From NCBI GenBank assembly GCA_030268105.1, contig BSDZ01000011.1, forward strand, positions 1,612,001 through 1,676,000: DNA of 64,000 nt, given 5' to 3'. Position numbers and translations under genes: made by a program. The notes under the pieces are model-generated. The model worked only from the letters and a program-made list of their open reading frames with translations. It was not told the origin of the DNA and searched no databases. Below are positions 1 to 11,493 of the stretch, piece after piece. Position 1 is the first letter of the stretch. The number at the start of each line of letters is the position of its first letter. Source of the DNA: Volvox africanus. Taxonomy: Eukaryota; Chlorophyta; Chlorophyceae; Chlamydomonadales; Volvocaceae.

Positions 1-1136
1 GCGAGCCCCGTACGCGCTGCTTTGCGTTAGCATGTCAAGTTGGGTATCAGCCCTCACAAAGTGGTGTTCTAGCGCTCACAAAGTCCTCTGTCGATGGCGG
101 CTCTAATGACGGGGAAAGATACAGTTCGGAAGGTGAGTGAGGCGGCCCAGGGGGGCGATATGCCTTGGCTCTGCCGGATTTTGAACCTCCCTCCAGCATT
201 CGTAGAGGGGCCGTGCAGCGATCAGCGACATGCGGACAGGGGCTTGGCGCTAAGGGGGGCTGACACACACAGCAGGGGCGGGGTGTCGGCGTCAGTCACT
301 CTTATCGACGCAGGCTCAAGGGATGATGTGGTTCTCGTGTGCATGATGCCGCTATGTTTACCTGGGAGAATGATGATGATAGTAAGAAAGGTTGGGACCT
401 CAACGGTGCTTCAGCGCCTAGATAGGCAGCAACACGCTCGCCTAGCTCAATATATCTTGGACGCCTGTATGGTAGAGGCCGTTATAAGGAGGCGGGGGAG
501 GGGGGGGAGGAGGAGGGAATGTAGGAACACAGATAAAAATGTAACGGCACCTTTGGAATCTTAAGCATCAGGAGACCGCGTGAGTGGTGGTGGCAAATCG
601 ATGCTGAGAGTTGTGAGACGGAAATCATGCCTTCCCTTGCAGCTTACAACTGATGCGTTTCAAGCGATTGCAGATGACGGCCTGGGGGAATTCGATGCAT
701 TGTTAGTACAAACAACATAAAGTAACATAAGTCATATTCCTAAAGCATATGTTTTCGTTTCTAATTAAGTTAGAAAGAGAGAAACAGAATCTTACAACGG
801 AATGTTACCCTATCTTACCGGAAGGTGGTTAATCTTGTTGCAGCGTCCTAGCCTCCTAGCCTCGTCGAGGCAGGAAGTTAGGCCAGAGCTGTGGACATTC
901 TAGAAGCAATACACCATGGGAATAGTCCATTTTCTCTGGCGCTTAGGGTTTCGTCCAAACGCGCTGCCCTGCACGACACAACATCCTCGAGACGCACACC
1001 TAAAGTGCTGGGCAGGCATCGGCTGGAAGCCCCGGATTTCATGACATGCTCACATCAAGACACAAAACAGCGAATATATACGTAGATTCAGTGCACCGTG
1101 CCTAAGACTTTCAGAGCTTTCCAACGTCTTCCAGCG
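1..1136. other. Upstream region, no gene recognised
   Basis: I see no reading frame that resembles a known protein and no RNA gene here. The stretch before 1137 probably holds the 5' region of the gene that follows. A GTG-initiated extension of that frame to 1098 is open but not needed. Confidence 0.4.
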
Positions 1137-3948
1137 ATGCAGCAACGACTTGTACCCTCCCGTACCGGCGGTAGCGCATTATTACGTTTTTGGGCTTATG
1201 CCTTGTTGGGCGTCAGTGCGGCACTTGGAACCGCCCAAGCCTCTGGTCTAAGAGTTACAATATTTAATGATATCCCGGCCCACTTTGAGGTGCGCTAAGC
1301 AGCAGGGCCGGGTGAAGCTCTGCCACGGCGGAAGCCAGTCGCTGGCATCGATAGCTGCCCCGGATTGCCAAACGATGGACTCGTTTGAATTCTTAACCCT
1401 TTGGGACTTCGGTTGTCAGGTGCTGGCCGGTGCGGTTGACACCGTGCGGACCTACCTTCGAACGGTCCCGGAAATCATCTGGATGACCCCGTCGCAAAAC
1501 GGTTGCAGCGGCAGTGGCAGCAGTCCCATCCGCAGCTCGGGTATCACGGACATGCAGACGACAACGGGACACCAGCGATCACCCCCTTTCGGCTTGCTAC
1601 CGTGGCTGGGGGACGCACCCGACAATCCCAGCTGGTGAGCTTTCTACAGGGCCTCATCACATTTTGCAACGCCTCCTTAGTTGCCTACGTACATACACCA
1701 TCCCTCTCTGCGCCGTGGTTAGGCCCGGTTAATGGCCCCTGGCGCTCGTACGTGCCGCCGCCCACAGTGTAGCACCCCTGGGCCATACACCATGGGCCAT
1801 ACACCATGGGCCATACACCATGGGCCATCAGCTCTCTTTTCGGTTACAGCTATGACTATAGCAGGGGACCGGCGCCCTGGCATTAGATATAATATGCAGG
1901 AAGAGGAGCCCGCCCCACGGCCCTGCTTTCCGATAATGACTCCCCTGATGAACCAACGCAGGCATTCCTTCCACCTCTGCGCATCCCCGAATGCGCCACC
2001 AGCACCCAAGCAGATGCAACCGGTACTTAACTGGGGCCCAATCGACATTCTGATGTGCATTTCCCCCGAGCTGGACAAGGACACGGTGACACGAGCGAGG
2101 GTGCCCTGATGGACCTGAGGCCGGACTGATGTGTTATTAGTTGTGAACGTGCGTGGCGGAGCTGTCGTCGGAAGGCATCCTTTGTCTCCGTTGTGTATGC
2201 GTGCGTGTATGTATATGCGTGCAGTCTCCCGAAACCCATACGCCGGATTCAAAAAAGAATATTCGAGGAGAGCGCAAACGAAGCCCGAAAAGCCCTTGAC
2301 AGATTTTTGGATCCGCCGTGTTCTCTTATGTACATATACATGTATGCATGCATGCATGCGCGTGTTTAATAATATAATGATCCACGATTTTGAAGAATCC
2401 GTTAAATTAAAGTGAACGTTAAATGGCAAGATGCTGGGCGCTGGTTATTGCCATACTGAATACTGCATAGGGGAGGCCGCTGACATTATTGCGGATGGAT
2501 ACCGCAGCCTGAATGGATGGCCCCACGGGGGCTCACACCTGAATGCTGTACGCACGAATACATGCCGGGGCCCACATGCAAGCTAAGTGTATGACCACTT
2601 TAGTTTCCTGGCCTAACGCCCTTGCCGCGCATTGCTGCACAGGCCTGTCACGCTGCCGCTCGAGTGCTCCGACCCAGCTTGCTCGTTGCGTTAGTCCATC
2701 GGGCAGACCTGATTGGGAAGGGAAGCCGGTTCCTCGTGGACCCCCCGGCGCCACTGCAACTGCTGGCACTGGCCCCCCATGTGGCCAACACTGTCAGGTG
2801 CGTAGACGGGATGTACCGGGACTTGGCGGAGCTTGGCGGTTGGAGAGGGAAAGTGTTAAACGGATGTAAGCCATTCATATCGGCAGGACTTGGGCAATCA
2901 AGGCCCCGGAGGTGGGCGAGGGGGATTATCTGGGGCTTCTCTATCCTCATATCCAAGAAGCACATATGCGCATATCCCTCATACCTCCCCCCGTTCCTGC
3001 CAGCTCCCTTTCCACTTCCAAGTGTGTTCACAACCTTCTCCCTTTCGCTGGCCGTCCAACCGTGTTGACACGTTGATGCAACGTATGCAAACACATCATT
3101 CCCCCTCCTCCCCTTCCATGCATTGTCCCCATCCATGCCCATTACCAAAATCTGAAGTCGTGTCCTCCCCGCTCCGGTTGCAGAGTCCGCCTGCACCACT
3201 CGTTCCCGGTCCGCTGGGCGCCTTTGGTGGCCGCCTTCAACCCCACCTCACCATGCAACTCCAGGGAGTGCCTTCGGGGCTTCGTCATCCAGGTGAGCCC
3301 ATACCTTTGCTCCTTTTCACTTCTGGTGGAGGACGGGTATGAAGTCCTGTGGCCGGGTTCCGTCGCGTCCGCTCGTTTTCTCTCATTCATTGATTTCCAT
3401 TTTCCACCCTGCCTACCTTAAGTTACTGGGTCTTAACTTTCCCGGCAACTAACGCCTTTGATGTATGCACGTTTCCTCCCCGCGCGCGGCTTTCTTGAGT
3501 CACGGACACGCATTTCGCTAAGAAGCCGTTCAAGGATATGAACCCCCATCGTACAGGGCACGCTGCGGAGGTGGACCTCCTCCAAGGGCTCGGGCCTTAT
3601 CCGAAACTTTAGCGGCCTGTGGCCGCAGCTCTTGCAGCCCGGCTCGGCGGCGATTAACGTGACGGTGCTGGGGAAGGGTCAGCGTCGCGATCTGGAAATC
3701 CCGGCCGCGATCAACCATCGAGTTAAATTCTTCAGTGGCCTCTCGTACCCGGTGGGGTGCTCCATATCCATGAACGAACTCTCAGGGTCAGCTGAGTAAC
3801 CCCGTGCCATCCTGTATGTGCCATGCATGAACCATACGACTCCTATTTCGCTGGGCTGAAATGTTATTAACATGTTCTAGATGTGAGTTGTACAGTATAT
3901 TATAAATTCCGCTTCACTCCTGATATTATATCACACTTCACATACGTG

Positions 3949-3991
<43 letters not shown>

Positions 3992-5393
3992 CATACTCAT
4001 ATATGCCTATACCACCTGGTCCCACTTTGCCACGCATCAGGACTTCTGGCAGACCATCTACAACAGCTATGCTCTGGTGCCCGCCTTCGGAAACAACCAG
4101 GTGTGTGTATGTGTACGACATTGGCCGTATGTTGCAGATGGAGCAACATGGGGGCACGGCAGCATGGACAGCCCTACGACCTGGATAGATAGCATCTGGC
4201 CATAATCTATGATGTCACGTCATGGATTACGTCATAGGCGACGTCACCACCATTATATATATAATATATAATATATTATTTTATATATTATATATGATTA
4301 TATATATTATAAACATCACGCGCATAAACTTACGTTGCCGGTGCATTTTCCCTCAGTACCTGAAAACACGGATCAGCTCGACAGTGTTGGCGTCTCTGAC
4401 AACCTGCGTTCCGATGATTGCCACGCGGGAGATCCTTGATGTGTACTCCTTCTTCAAGTGGGTTTCGGAGCGCCTCAATCAATGCGCTCTACCTGCAACA
4501 CTTGCAACTCCACGCATCAACTTCCGTATGTGACAGCCTACCTGGCGACCTGGAAGCGAAGCGACTAAACCCGTAACAGTGGAGGGGTTGATAAACACCG
4601 GAGTGTTACACCGTACGTCCCCCCTCAATAGCCGAAAGCTAGCTAGCAGGCCGTGTCGAGGTGATCTCAAATAACCAGTTGACCGTTTATAATCATAGGT
4701 TATCGTGCGAATCCAACATGCATGTATGTACGGACCCAAAGTAAAGTAGAGAAAAAAGTAATTTCTTATTTTCCTGCTGTCATCCCATCCCAGTGGTGCT
4801 TATAAAATCGAATTTACACACCTAACAATAAAACCCTGACCCAAGTAATCCAACAGCTCAATAATGCAACCGTCTTTCTCAACAAGGTTCGGTTAATTAT
4901 ATATCCCCCCTGACGAAGGCCCGCCCAATAATGGCTCCTTCATTCCTCTTCCTGTTGCCTTTCTTCCCGATTGCTTTCTAGCTAGCTAGCTAGCTGGCTA
5001 GCAAGCAGGAATTCCCAATTCCGCTCGCTCGCTCACTAGCTCAGAGTGCAGCTGACGACACTTTCTTATTATGACACACTCATCCGGTCGTGCGTTTCTC
5101 TCCATCTGGATAACCGTAAGGCCCTTCCCTCTTATCTTTCTCTACTCGTCAGAGAGGAGCACGTGTTCATGCAGCGACCAGAGGACCACGAGGTGGATGT
5201 GATGGCGCGTGTCATCGCGCTGGATGATGCAGTCATTTTCGCTCGTCGGCGGGAACTGTGCCAGCTACGACAAGCGCTGGGTAAGCAGGCGGCGGCGATT
5301 CTTAGAGAGGCATTGCAGGACGTGGGCAGCAGCTCTGCTGGCGCCGCGTCAGCGATGACTACTGTTTCTGCTGCACCCGGTCGTCATGATTAA
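1137..5393 (+). CDS. Multi-exon gene, glycosyltransferase-like (GT-B type) membrane or secreted protein
   Basis: Not firmly recognised. Exons I can support: 1137-1289, 1420 to about 1635, about 1840-2105, 2643-2797, 3184-3292, 3557-3751, about 3990-4100, 4357-4529 and 5153-5393 (TAA). From 2643 onward the phases chain. The ATG at 1137 opens a basic segment then a hydrophobic stretch (LLRFWAYALLGVSAALG), a signal peptide or membrane anchor, followed by GLRVTIFND. The middle has NWGPIDILMCISPEL, and then VTVLGKGQRRDLEIP. The C-terminal part has LVPAFGNNQ, RISSTVLASLTTCVPMIAT and REILDVYSFF, then EDHEVDVMARVIALDD. I associate that order (a 'PAF' stretch, a Ser-rich helix, 'xxPMIA', then a conserved 'L..Y.F') with uncharacterised fungal and algal family-1-like glycosyltransferases; the nucleotide-sugar role is inference. 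Exon 2 may be split, because two frames look coding near 1490-1630. The acceptor of the seventh exon is hidden by a (CA)n(TA)n tract. Confidence 0.55.
3948..3991. repeat. (CA)n(TA)n microsatellite
   Basis: A CA tract runs directly into a TA tract. It occupies the place where the splice acceptor of the next exon of the glycosyltransferase-like gene should be. The frame of that exon (TTWSHFATHQDFWQ) stays open through the TA tract. Confidence 0.9.
4258..4315. repeat. AT-rich tract with short palindromes
   Basis: An almost pure A/T stretch built of TATATA and ATAATATA units in the intron before exon 4357-4529. It is low-complexity sequence that can fold on itself. No coding or regulatory role is visible. 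Confidence 0.6.
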
Positions 5394-5446
5394 GGCTGCT
5401 GGGTGGGGCCAGATGAGAACGCATTAGTGTGCCATCAGCCTGGATA

Positions 5447-5447
5447 C

Positions 5448-5503
<56 letters not shown>
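5447..5503. repeat. (TA)n(GT)n microsatellite
   Basis: A perfect TA tract followed by a perfect GT tract lies just downstream of the stop codon of the glycosyltransferase-like gene. It mirrors the CA/TA tract at 3948 and is typical of volvocine spacer DNA. Confidence 0.9.
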
Positions 5504-7138
5504 TCGGATTATTTTTTCCAAGTAGAGAGCCAGTGCGTGTGTTTTGCGGCGGCAGTGGTAGACAATGAAATTATGTGGGGCCTCCGTCAGTGCCTGCCTC
5601 CCTGCTCTTATGATAACCAGCTGCGCGCCGGGTACCGGCTGACTGCGCTTGTGCGTGTATTGCCCGTCCGTCGCCATCGGACGCACACGCCCTTGGTGTA
5701 GACTAGCATGAGAGTCCGATGACAACACCCATCGGACAAAATTCGCCACGGCAGGTAGCGGGCAAGCAGGTGGGTGGGTGTGATGGTACAGTAAAATGTG
5801 TTTATGTGTCATTAAGCATCCGCGTGGCAAAAGGCGCGTGGTAGAAACGTGAGTGGCGCTGATTGCCAGATGGTAGGTGCCAACTGCGTGACTTTAATAG
5901 ACAAGAGAGTTGATGAAGTGCCGTCGTGGGGTCATCTTAAGGGCGTACGTGGTTGGTACTGTGCGTGACACTGTTTTGCAAAAAAATGACGTTCCTTATC
6001 CACCGACCTGCTGGTGCTCAGCGTAAATGTTGATAAGGTCACATAATGAAAAGAAACCTGTACGTCACGATGGCCCCATCCAACGATTCGATGGCACAGC
6101 GAAGTCCCCGCGCAGGTATGTGATATATATTCATGTATGCAATCATGAACAACAACCAAGCAGTGCATCGATACCGCAAAACATAACAAATTCTTAACGG
6201 AATGCTATCAAGGCATGGATGCGCTCCATGTCCAGCTAGCAAGGTGCATGTGCCTGCCAGCAAAGTTATCAGATGTATGATGATGGATGTGACGATGGAG
6301 GTTAAAAGGCCCAGCGGGTAATACTCCAGGTAATAAACATAACTGTATTAGAACGAGGATAGATTGATCCGCGGTTTCAATTCAGACATTGGGCAAGATA
6401 TGAGACAGACATCGAAGCTTACCAGAGGTGTTATATTACTAGATGCCTGGTAGATGCCTTATCGCAAGAGTAATGAAATGATCACGGATATTACGAAGGT
6501 CGAGTACCGTACATAATTGTTATATATAGCTATATTGTTTAAGTAACGCTAGATAGATAACCATCTCACGTCCCGAGCCCACAGAGCATCACAGCTAGAT
6601 AGGTATTCTATTGCCAACCGTAGTTCGTTACGACAGTTTAACCATCAGTCGTGAACTCGCGGTAGAACATGTGAGCAAAGGTATCCTGGAAAGGAGTGCC
6701 GTGGGGCTGGAAACTTATTCTTAACGACAACGGTTGCTATGAAAACGGCTTGAAGTATATATGTTATGTGCGGCAATGATGTAAGATCGAGGAGAGCATT
6801 GAAGCGATCATAAACAAAGAATGCAAGAGCAAATCGGGCTATGTCAAGGACCAGGGTACCTAGCACTGCCAGGACAAGGGTGCACGGGCACCCGGCAGCG
6901 GTCAATGCTGGCAACCAGCGGATCTTTGACTCCCGGTGCAGCTGCCAGGAAGGGAAAGGGAGGGCTTCTGGCCCCGCGTTGAAGGGCTCCTGTGTTCGGG
7001 ACCTGACCGTGGACTGATAACGCACCAGGTGTGGAGCGGTCTCGAAGGGACGGGGACTGAGGAGGGGGCGCTGCTGTGGATGGACGACTGCTTCTATGAC
7101 TGATCTCGTCTTGGTATGCTGGGTCCGATGCCACGTCC
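5504..7138. other. Gene-poor spacer
   Basis: No recognisable gene. The only part with protein-like composition is a minus-strand frame around 6650-6850 with a hydrophobic run (TLVLAVLGTLVLDIARF). It has no start, splice structure or family resemblance that I can name. Confidence 0.4.
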
Positions 7139-7249
7139 CCCGCCGAAGAAACAAAACGATCGACTGTGATGTCTTACCTTGTACGGATTGGACCACGCCA
7201 TGCCGATTTCCGTCATGCCGTACCACTCCAAGAGCAAGCCACCAGCCTT
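7139..7249 (-). pseudogene. Ectopic copy of exon 6 of the malonyl-CoA synthetase gene
   Basis: About 110 bp nearly identical to 20870-20980, the sixth exon of the acyl-CoA synthetase gene 13 kb away. The copied peptide reads [17 protein letters not shown] against [17 protein letters not shown] in the gene. The copy includes the 5' splice site and about 30 bp of the following intron, so it came from genomic DNA and not from a spliced transcript. It starts inside the exon, lacks its neighbours and carries substitutions such as R to W, so it cannot make the enzyme. No flanking transposon end explains it. Confidence 0.85.
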
Positions 7250-7374
7250 TTTTGGAGAGGTACGTACGGCTCCATCTTTAATTGGGGCGCGCGAACAGGT
7301 TGAGACCCTCGTAGACCCTTTCATGCAAGATATGATTGGTGCGAAACAAAATCAAAGAATTTAGGAAATCCGGT

Positions 7375-7500
7375 TGTTTTGTAGTATCCTGGGGTATCTA
7401 CGGGCAGTGTCAAATGATCCTGGACCTTAAATGTCATCCTTCCGATCGGGCCTTTGTTGGCCGACACAACAGAAATACAACATTGGTATCGAGCAGGTTC
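7375..7500 (+). other. Possible short LTR end with primer-binding-site-like sequence
   Basis: The sequence ending in AATACAACA at about 7480 is followed by TGGTATCGAGCAGG, which resembles the plant-type initiator-Met primer-binding site TGGTATCAGAGC. A candidate left end, TGTTTTGTAG, lies about 107 bp upstream. No second LTR was found, so this is weak. Confidence 0.25.
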
Positions 7501-8491
7501 GTCCAGGTTCTAATCCCCCTACCTACGGGATAGTGAGGGCGATTCTGACTGATAGATGGCTGAACGCACAGTAGGTACCCTGGTACATCAGAGGTCATCA
7601 GCAGGTGAAACAGTAAACTGGCAGAGACCGAATCTAAGCGAATATAAAAAAACCCGACTGCAATGTCATGGCGGCGTCGAGGTCTACAAAATCCGACACC
7701 AAGAGTTGTAACCTGAGGCCCACTTGGAACTGCTGGTATCTCCGGAGGCCACAGCCTGCCGAATGAGGCACTGCTGCCTCCACCACATGTAACTAGCAAG
7801 CAAGTTTCTGATCCAGACTGCACATAATAGTATTTTGCAGCTCATCAGAAGACCTGAATGATCCAGTAGTGCGCCCCTAACCCTGCTCTCCTTGGCACTA
7901 CTCAACTCCCCCATGGTGCATCAGAGCACATCAGCGATGAAAGGCGAAAATAAACAATGCCTGCTGTCCAAACGCCTCTGTCTACCTGCTCGCTATCCTG
8001 AGAATCAACCATGTACATCTCACCTCAGTCAACAGCTCAGCAATGGCGTCCCGGCCCCCGACATACACACACCCAACACAGTGGGGGCTCTCGCTCACTT
8101 GAGTGGGTGCTTGCTTGTGTCACAACCCCCATAGCTGTGTCTCTGGAACTAAATGAATTAAATCACTACAGAGGCGTTTGGAGGCCTATTGATCAACGTA
8201 TACAAGTATGTCATCCCGCCACACAAAGGTCCCGACCGGCCACCTCCGAGGCGGCTCCACCTTCTTCACCGTTTGCTCCTTCTGAACCACCTCTGTACGC
8301 GCACAAGAAGCAAGTTAACCATTTGTGTCTTGGGGAGCGGCCCTTGCGAGGTAGCCCCACTTACCGTGGGGCCACTTGGCCCGGAAGATGCGATATTTCG
8401 TGACGGGAGGAGCTGCTTCGCTTTCTGAGCACGCTGGTCCCGAGCAGCGAACTGCTTGTCGGAAAATGCGCCAGCACAGTCTGCAGCCTAT

Positions 8492-8906
8492 TGTTGTATA
8501 TGGTACCCACGAAGGGTGGTATCAAAAGATACCAGTTGTGGTGCCAGAGCCCGATTAAGTAGGATCGCCGACCAGGTCGTACTTGAGAGACCATAAGGCC
8601 TCGAACCGGGCGTGACCTTCAGAAGTCACCACTACAACCGGAGGATCAGTGAACCAGGAACCAGGTGTTCCACCATTTATCATTCAGGCGGTAAATGGCC
8701 CAGTCCATACAGGTCGTGGACTAACCGACAGGTTCGGATGATTCGGGAAAGTGGTTAGTAACGTCGATGGTGCGGGATCCAGAAATCGAATAACAGATGG
8801 GAACACGTAACGGTTAAACAGATAATTATTTGTAATTATTAATGATAAATAAATATTATTATTATTATCTCTTAATGATTTACAGCAAAGCATTAAGGAT
8901 ACAACA
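8492..8906 (-). mobile_element. Solo LTR of a Ty3/Gypsy chromovirus, with target duplication CCTAT
   Basis: A 415-bp element with ends TGTTGTAT and ATACAACA, flanked on both sides by the identical 5 bp CCTAT (8487-8491 and 8907-8911). It aligns along its length with the LTR at 61953-62363, including the shared block GGTAAATGGCCCAGTCCATA. That second copy is joined to a polypurine tract and an integrase chromodomain, which gives the class and the strand. No internal region remains here, so this is the product of LTR-LTR recombination. Confidence 0.85.
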
Positions 8907-9009
8907 CCTATGCACAATACCTGATGCAGTATGAGAAACACAAGCCCCCCTAGGAAGCTATCCAGTACTCGAACGCCGCAAACTTTCCATGCTCCCAAAG
9001 ATTGAAAGC

Positions 9010-9300
9010 CTAAGCACAAGGAGACTGACACCTCGGAGCTGTTGAACATGGTGGGTAACCTATGCACGGAGAACACGTCAGCAGCGCTGCTAGGAACACC
9101 CGCTGGCGCCGGGTCGGGTGGGCTGGTGCCTCAGATGACAATTCCACTAGTGGCAAGGTCGTTGGGTCACACTCCTTGACGAAATCAGCGCGAGTATCAC
9201 CGTCCTTGACATTGACACCTTCATCAGGTCCCCACAAGGTTGCACCAGGCATCAGCGGCAGCTGTTGGCAACGACCACTGGAACACCATCGACTTCAATC
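9010..9300 (-). repeat. Diverged copy of a module also found in the 1.2-kb direct repeat
   Basis: The minus-strand peptide (VNVKDGDTRADFVKEC) and the DNA align loosely with 10085-10260 (DVKDAGNRLDSIKELD). A second pair, 9760-9890 and 10310-10430, shows the same relation. This points to an older tandem duplication of an unidentified, possibly coding, module. Frames are broken and I cannot assign a protein family. Confidence 0.4.
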
Positions 9301-9347
9301 AACCTTGCCTGGACGCCAGACCGAGGGAGTATGATACTCGTCCTGAA

Positions 9348-9713
9348 TTTTGTGAAACTGTCGTCGCAACAGTTGAGAAAAGGTCCAGTTCAGCACAATG
9401 CTGGACAAGCGAGCTGCCGCTATGCCTCAAGCCACTAGGACACACCAAAGTCCGGGCGAGCAATAGATGTTACAAACAGCTGATGAGGTATGAGAACCTA
9501 TAGTCAAAGACTTAAGTGTCGTACCCTCCGTTTAAATCGTCGAGCGCACTGATTCGGCAAGAGATTGCTGGCTCAGCGTCAGAAGACCAAACGCCAGTCT
9601 TACGCCATGACAGATACTTCAGAACAGAAACAGCCTAAACAGGCAAGACTTAGATCCCACCGAAAATACCAATCGTTAGGAAGATAGAAGAAGTCTGAAC
9701 GAATATCACAACA
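9348..9713 (-). mobile_element. Solo LTR of a Copia-type element, with target duplication CTGAA
   Basis: A 366-bp sequence flanked by identical CTGAA at 9343-9347 and 9714-9718. On the minus strand it starts TGTTGTGATATTC and ends CACAAAA, one change from the expected CAACA end. It aligns over most of its length with the LTR at about 56621-56992, which is followed by a primer-binding site and a Copia-type gag. That match defines the class. Confidence 0.85.
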
Positions 9714-10067
9714 CTGAAAAACAAGGAAATATATACGGTCATGAAAGGATCAAAGTGAGCCAGCTTTAAAGACCAACCTACCTCGCATTCAAATGCACCT
9801 CCGGAAATATGTCCGCGGCGCAGAGTGAAACATGGACGACATCTAGTTTGCGATGATTTCTGGAGGAAAGCGTGTTGGGTGATGCATCATCGTTTGATGC
9901 GGCCGACTGGGTTTGGATTTTTGGGCCAGCGTCGCTTGCCGATGCCGCAGAAGAGGGCGTTTCTTGAAAGAACATTGCCTCAAAGCTGCACAAAAAGAAG
10001 CGCACAGCATCAACATTCCGAGCAAGCCGGGAAAGCATTCCTGGGAAAGAGTTAAATAGCCTACCTT

Positions 10068-11291
10068 TCCAAGGCCACCGTTGAAAACACCAGGTCCAGC
10101 TCCTTGATAGAGTCGAGACGGTTACCAGCATCCTTGACATCACCTTCAACCCCACAAAATGTTGTATCCAACATGGACGGCTGAGAGCTGTTGGTAACAA
10201 CCGCTGAACCACCATGAGCTTCGACCAAACCCGCCGACGCATAAAACCGAGGTACAATTTCCATTCTGGAGCATAGAAAGAACAATTCTCAAGACAAAGA
10301 TCCACGTGAGCAAGCTTTGCAAGCACCTACCTTGAAGTCCCATGCACCCCTGCAGGAAATTTCGTCGCAGCGCAGAACGTGTTGTGGGTGATATCTATGT
10401 TGCTATAATTTCTGAAGGAGATAAGACAAGCAAAGGGCAAGTTAGGCACGAACTCGCACGCGCAAAATGGGCACGGGGACGCAAACCCTACGTGCTGGGC
10501 TCCGATATCGACGACGATCCTCCTGTACTTCCATTGGTGCTAGGGCTCACGGTAGCCAATAAAAACGCTCCCAAAACTAAGAACGCCTTCATGGCCACCA
10601 TCGGACCAATGGCCATCGAGTCCACAAAGAGATATAAAATCTTATACAGCGAGCTTGAGATCTACCAAATATTGCCTCTCGAAAGGCCTAACTGTAATTA
10701 GCGGATGAGATCAAGGCGATGACGGAAAAAGTGTTCCGAGGGTGACAGAGTAACAGAAATGCGCAAAGTACGGGTTATAAACAGGTCGGGAATAGGGTGT
10801 ATTGCATTGATATGTATGTTTGCATAGCTGTCAGGAACGACGGATGACGGATGCTGACTGAGTCGATTTTAAGACACGGCGGCGGCAGACATCTGCCGTA
10901 TGAACACGACAAGATTAGGCTAAATCTCGTCGTATGTTTGGCAGCAGGCAAGGCGTTTCTAGAATCCAAGCGTGTTTTTTTCACACTCAAGTGATCTCTT
11001 TTGGAGATTGCGAGCAGGGTTTTCGCAATGTATGACTTCGTGGGTCGGGATCCAGCCTCCTAGAATTCTCCAATTGGGGATACGGTTCCTGGTCGCTACA
11101 TATCGCAACTACTGATCTCGGCCCTCGCGCATCGTGAAGGGTGTTACAGAGAGAGCTTGGTGGAGGAAGGGTTGGGAAGTCTTGTATCAGTTTATGCATT
11201 ACAAATATAGCGGCTTTGCATGCTATAGCGGCAAGACATTGGTCCACTGGCGCACTGAATACTGCGGGGGAACGTCCCTATGAAATCGAAG
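10068..11291. repeat. 1,224-bp direct repeat, copy 1
   Basis: Matches 16224-17447 base for base without indels at a constant offset of 6,156. I noticed only two substitutions, near 10380. The ends are not TG...CA and carry no target duplication, so these are not ordinary LTRs. The sequence contains splice-like sites on the minus strand but no protein that I recognise. Confidence 0.95.
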
Positions 11292-11493
11292 CCGTGCTGA
11301 CGTGCGCAGAGTCATGATCTTGATGAGCCCCCCCCCATACAAAGAGACGCACCCCTCACACATCCGGCATACTCGGCATACTAATGAAGATAGGTGTATG
11401 CGCCAGGTGGATCGGTCCGATTAGATCCAATGCAGGAAAACAGATCGTGGCACGCACGTGGGGCTCCCTCGGCCCACCAGCAAACCGACCCAG

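Noticed and set aside
9778..10326. 182-codon minus-strand frame
   Set aside because: It reads through what look like short exons and splice sites in other frames. Residue composition is not protein-like and only half of it exists in the second copy.
10342..10701. Open plus-strand frame of 119 codons within the direct repeat, also in copy 2
   Set aside because: It looks well formed only because the repeat copies are identical. It has no recognisable family, and the minus strand has the better splice-like signals.
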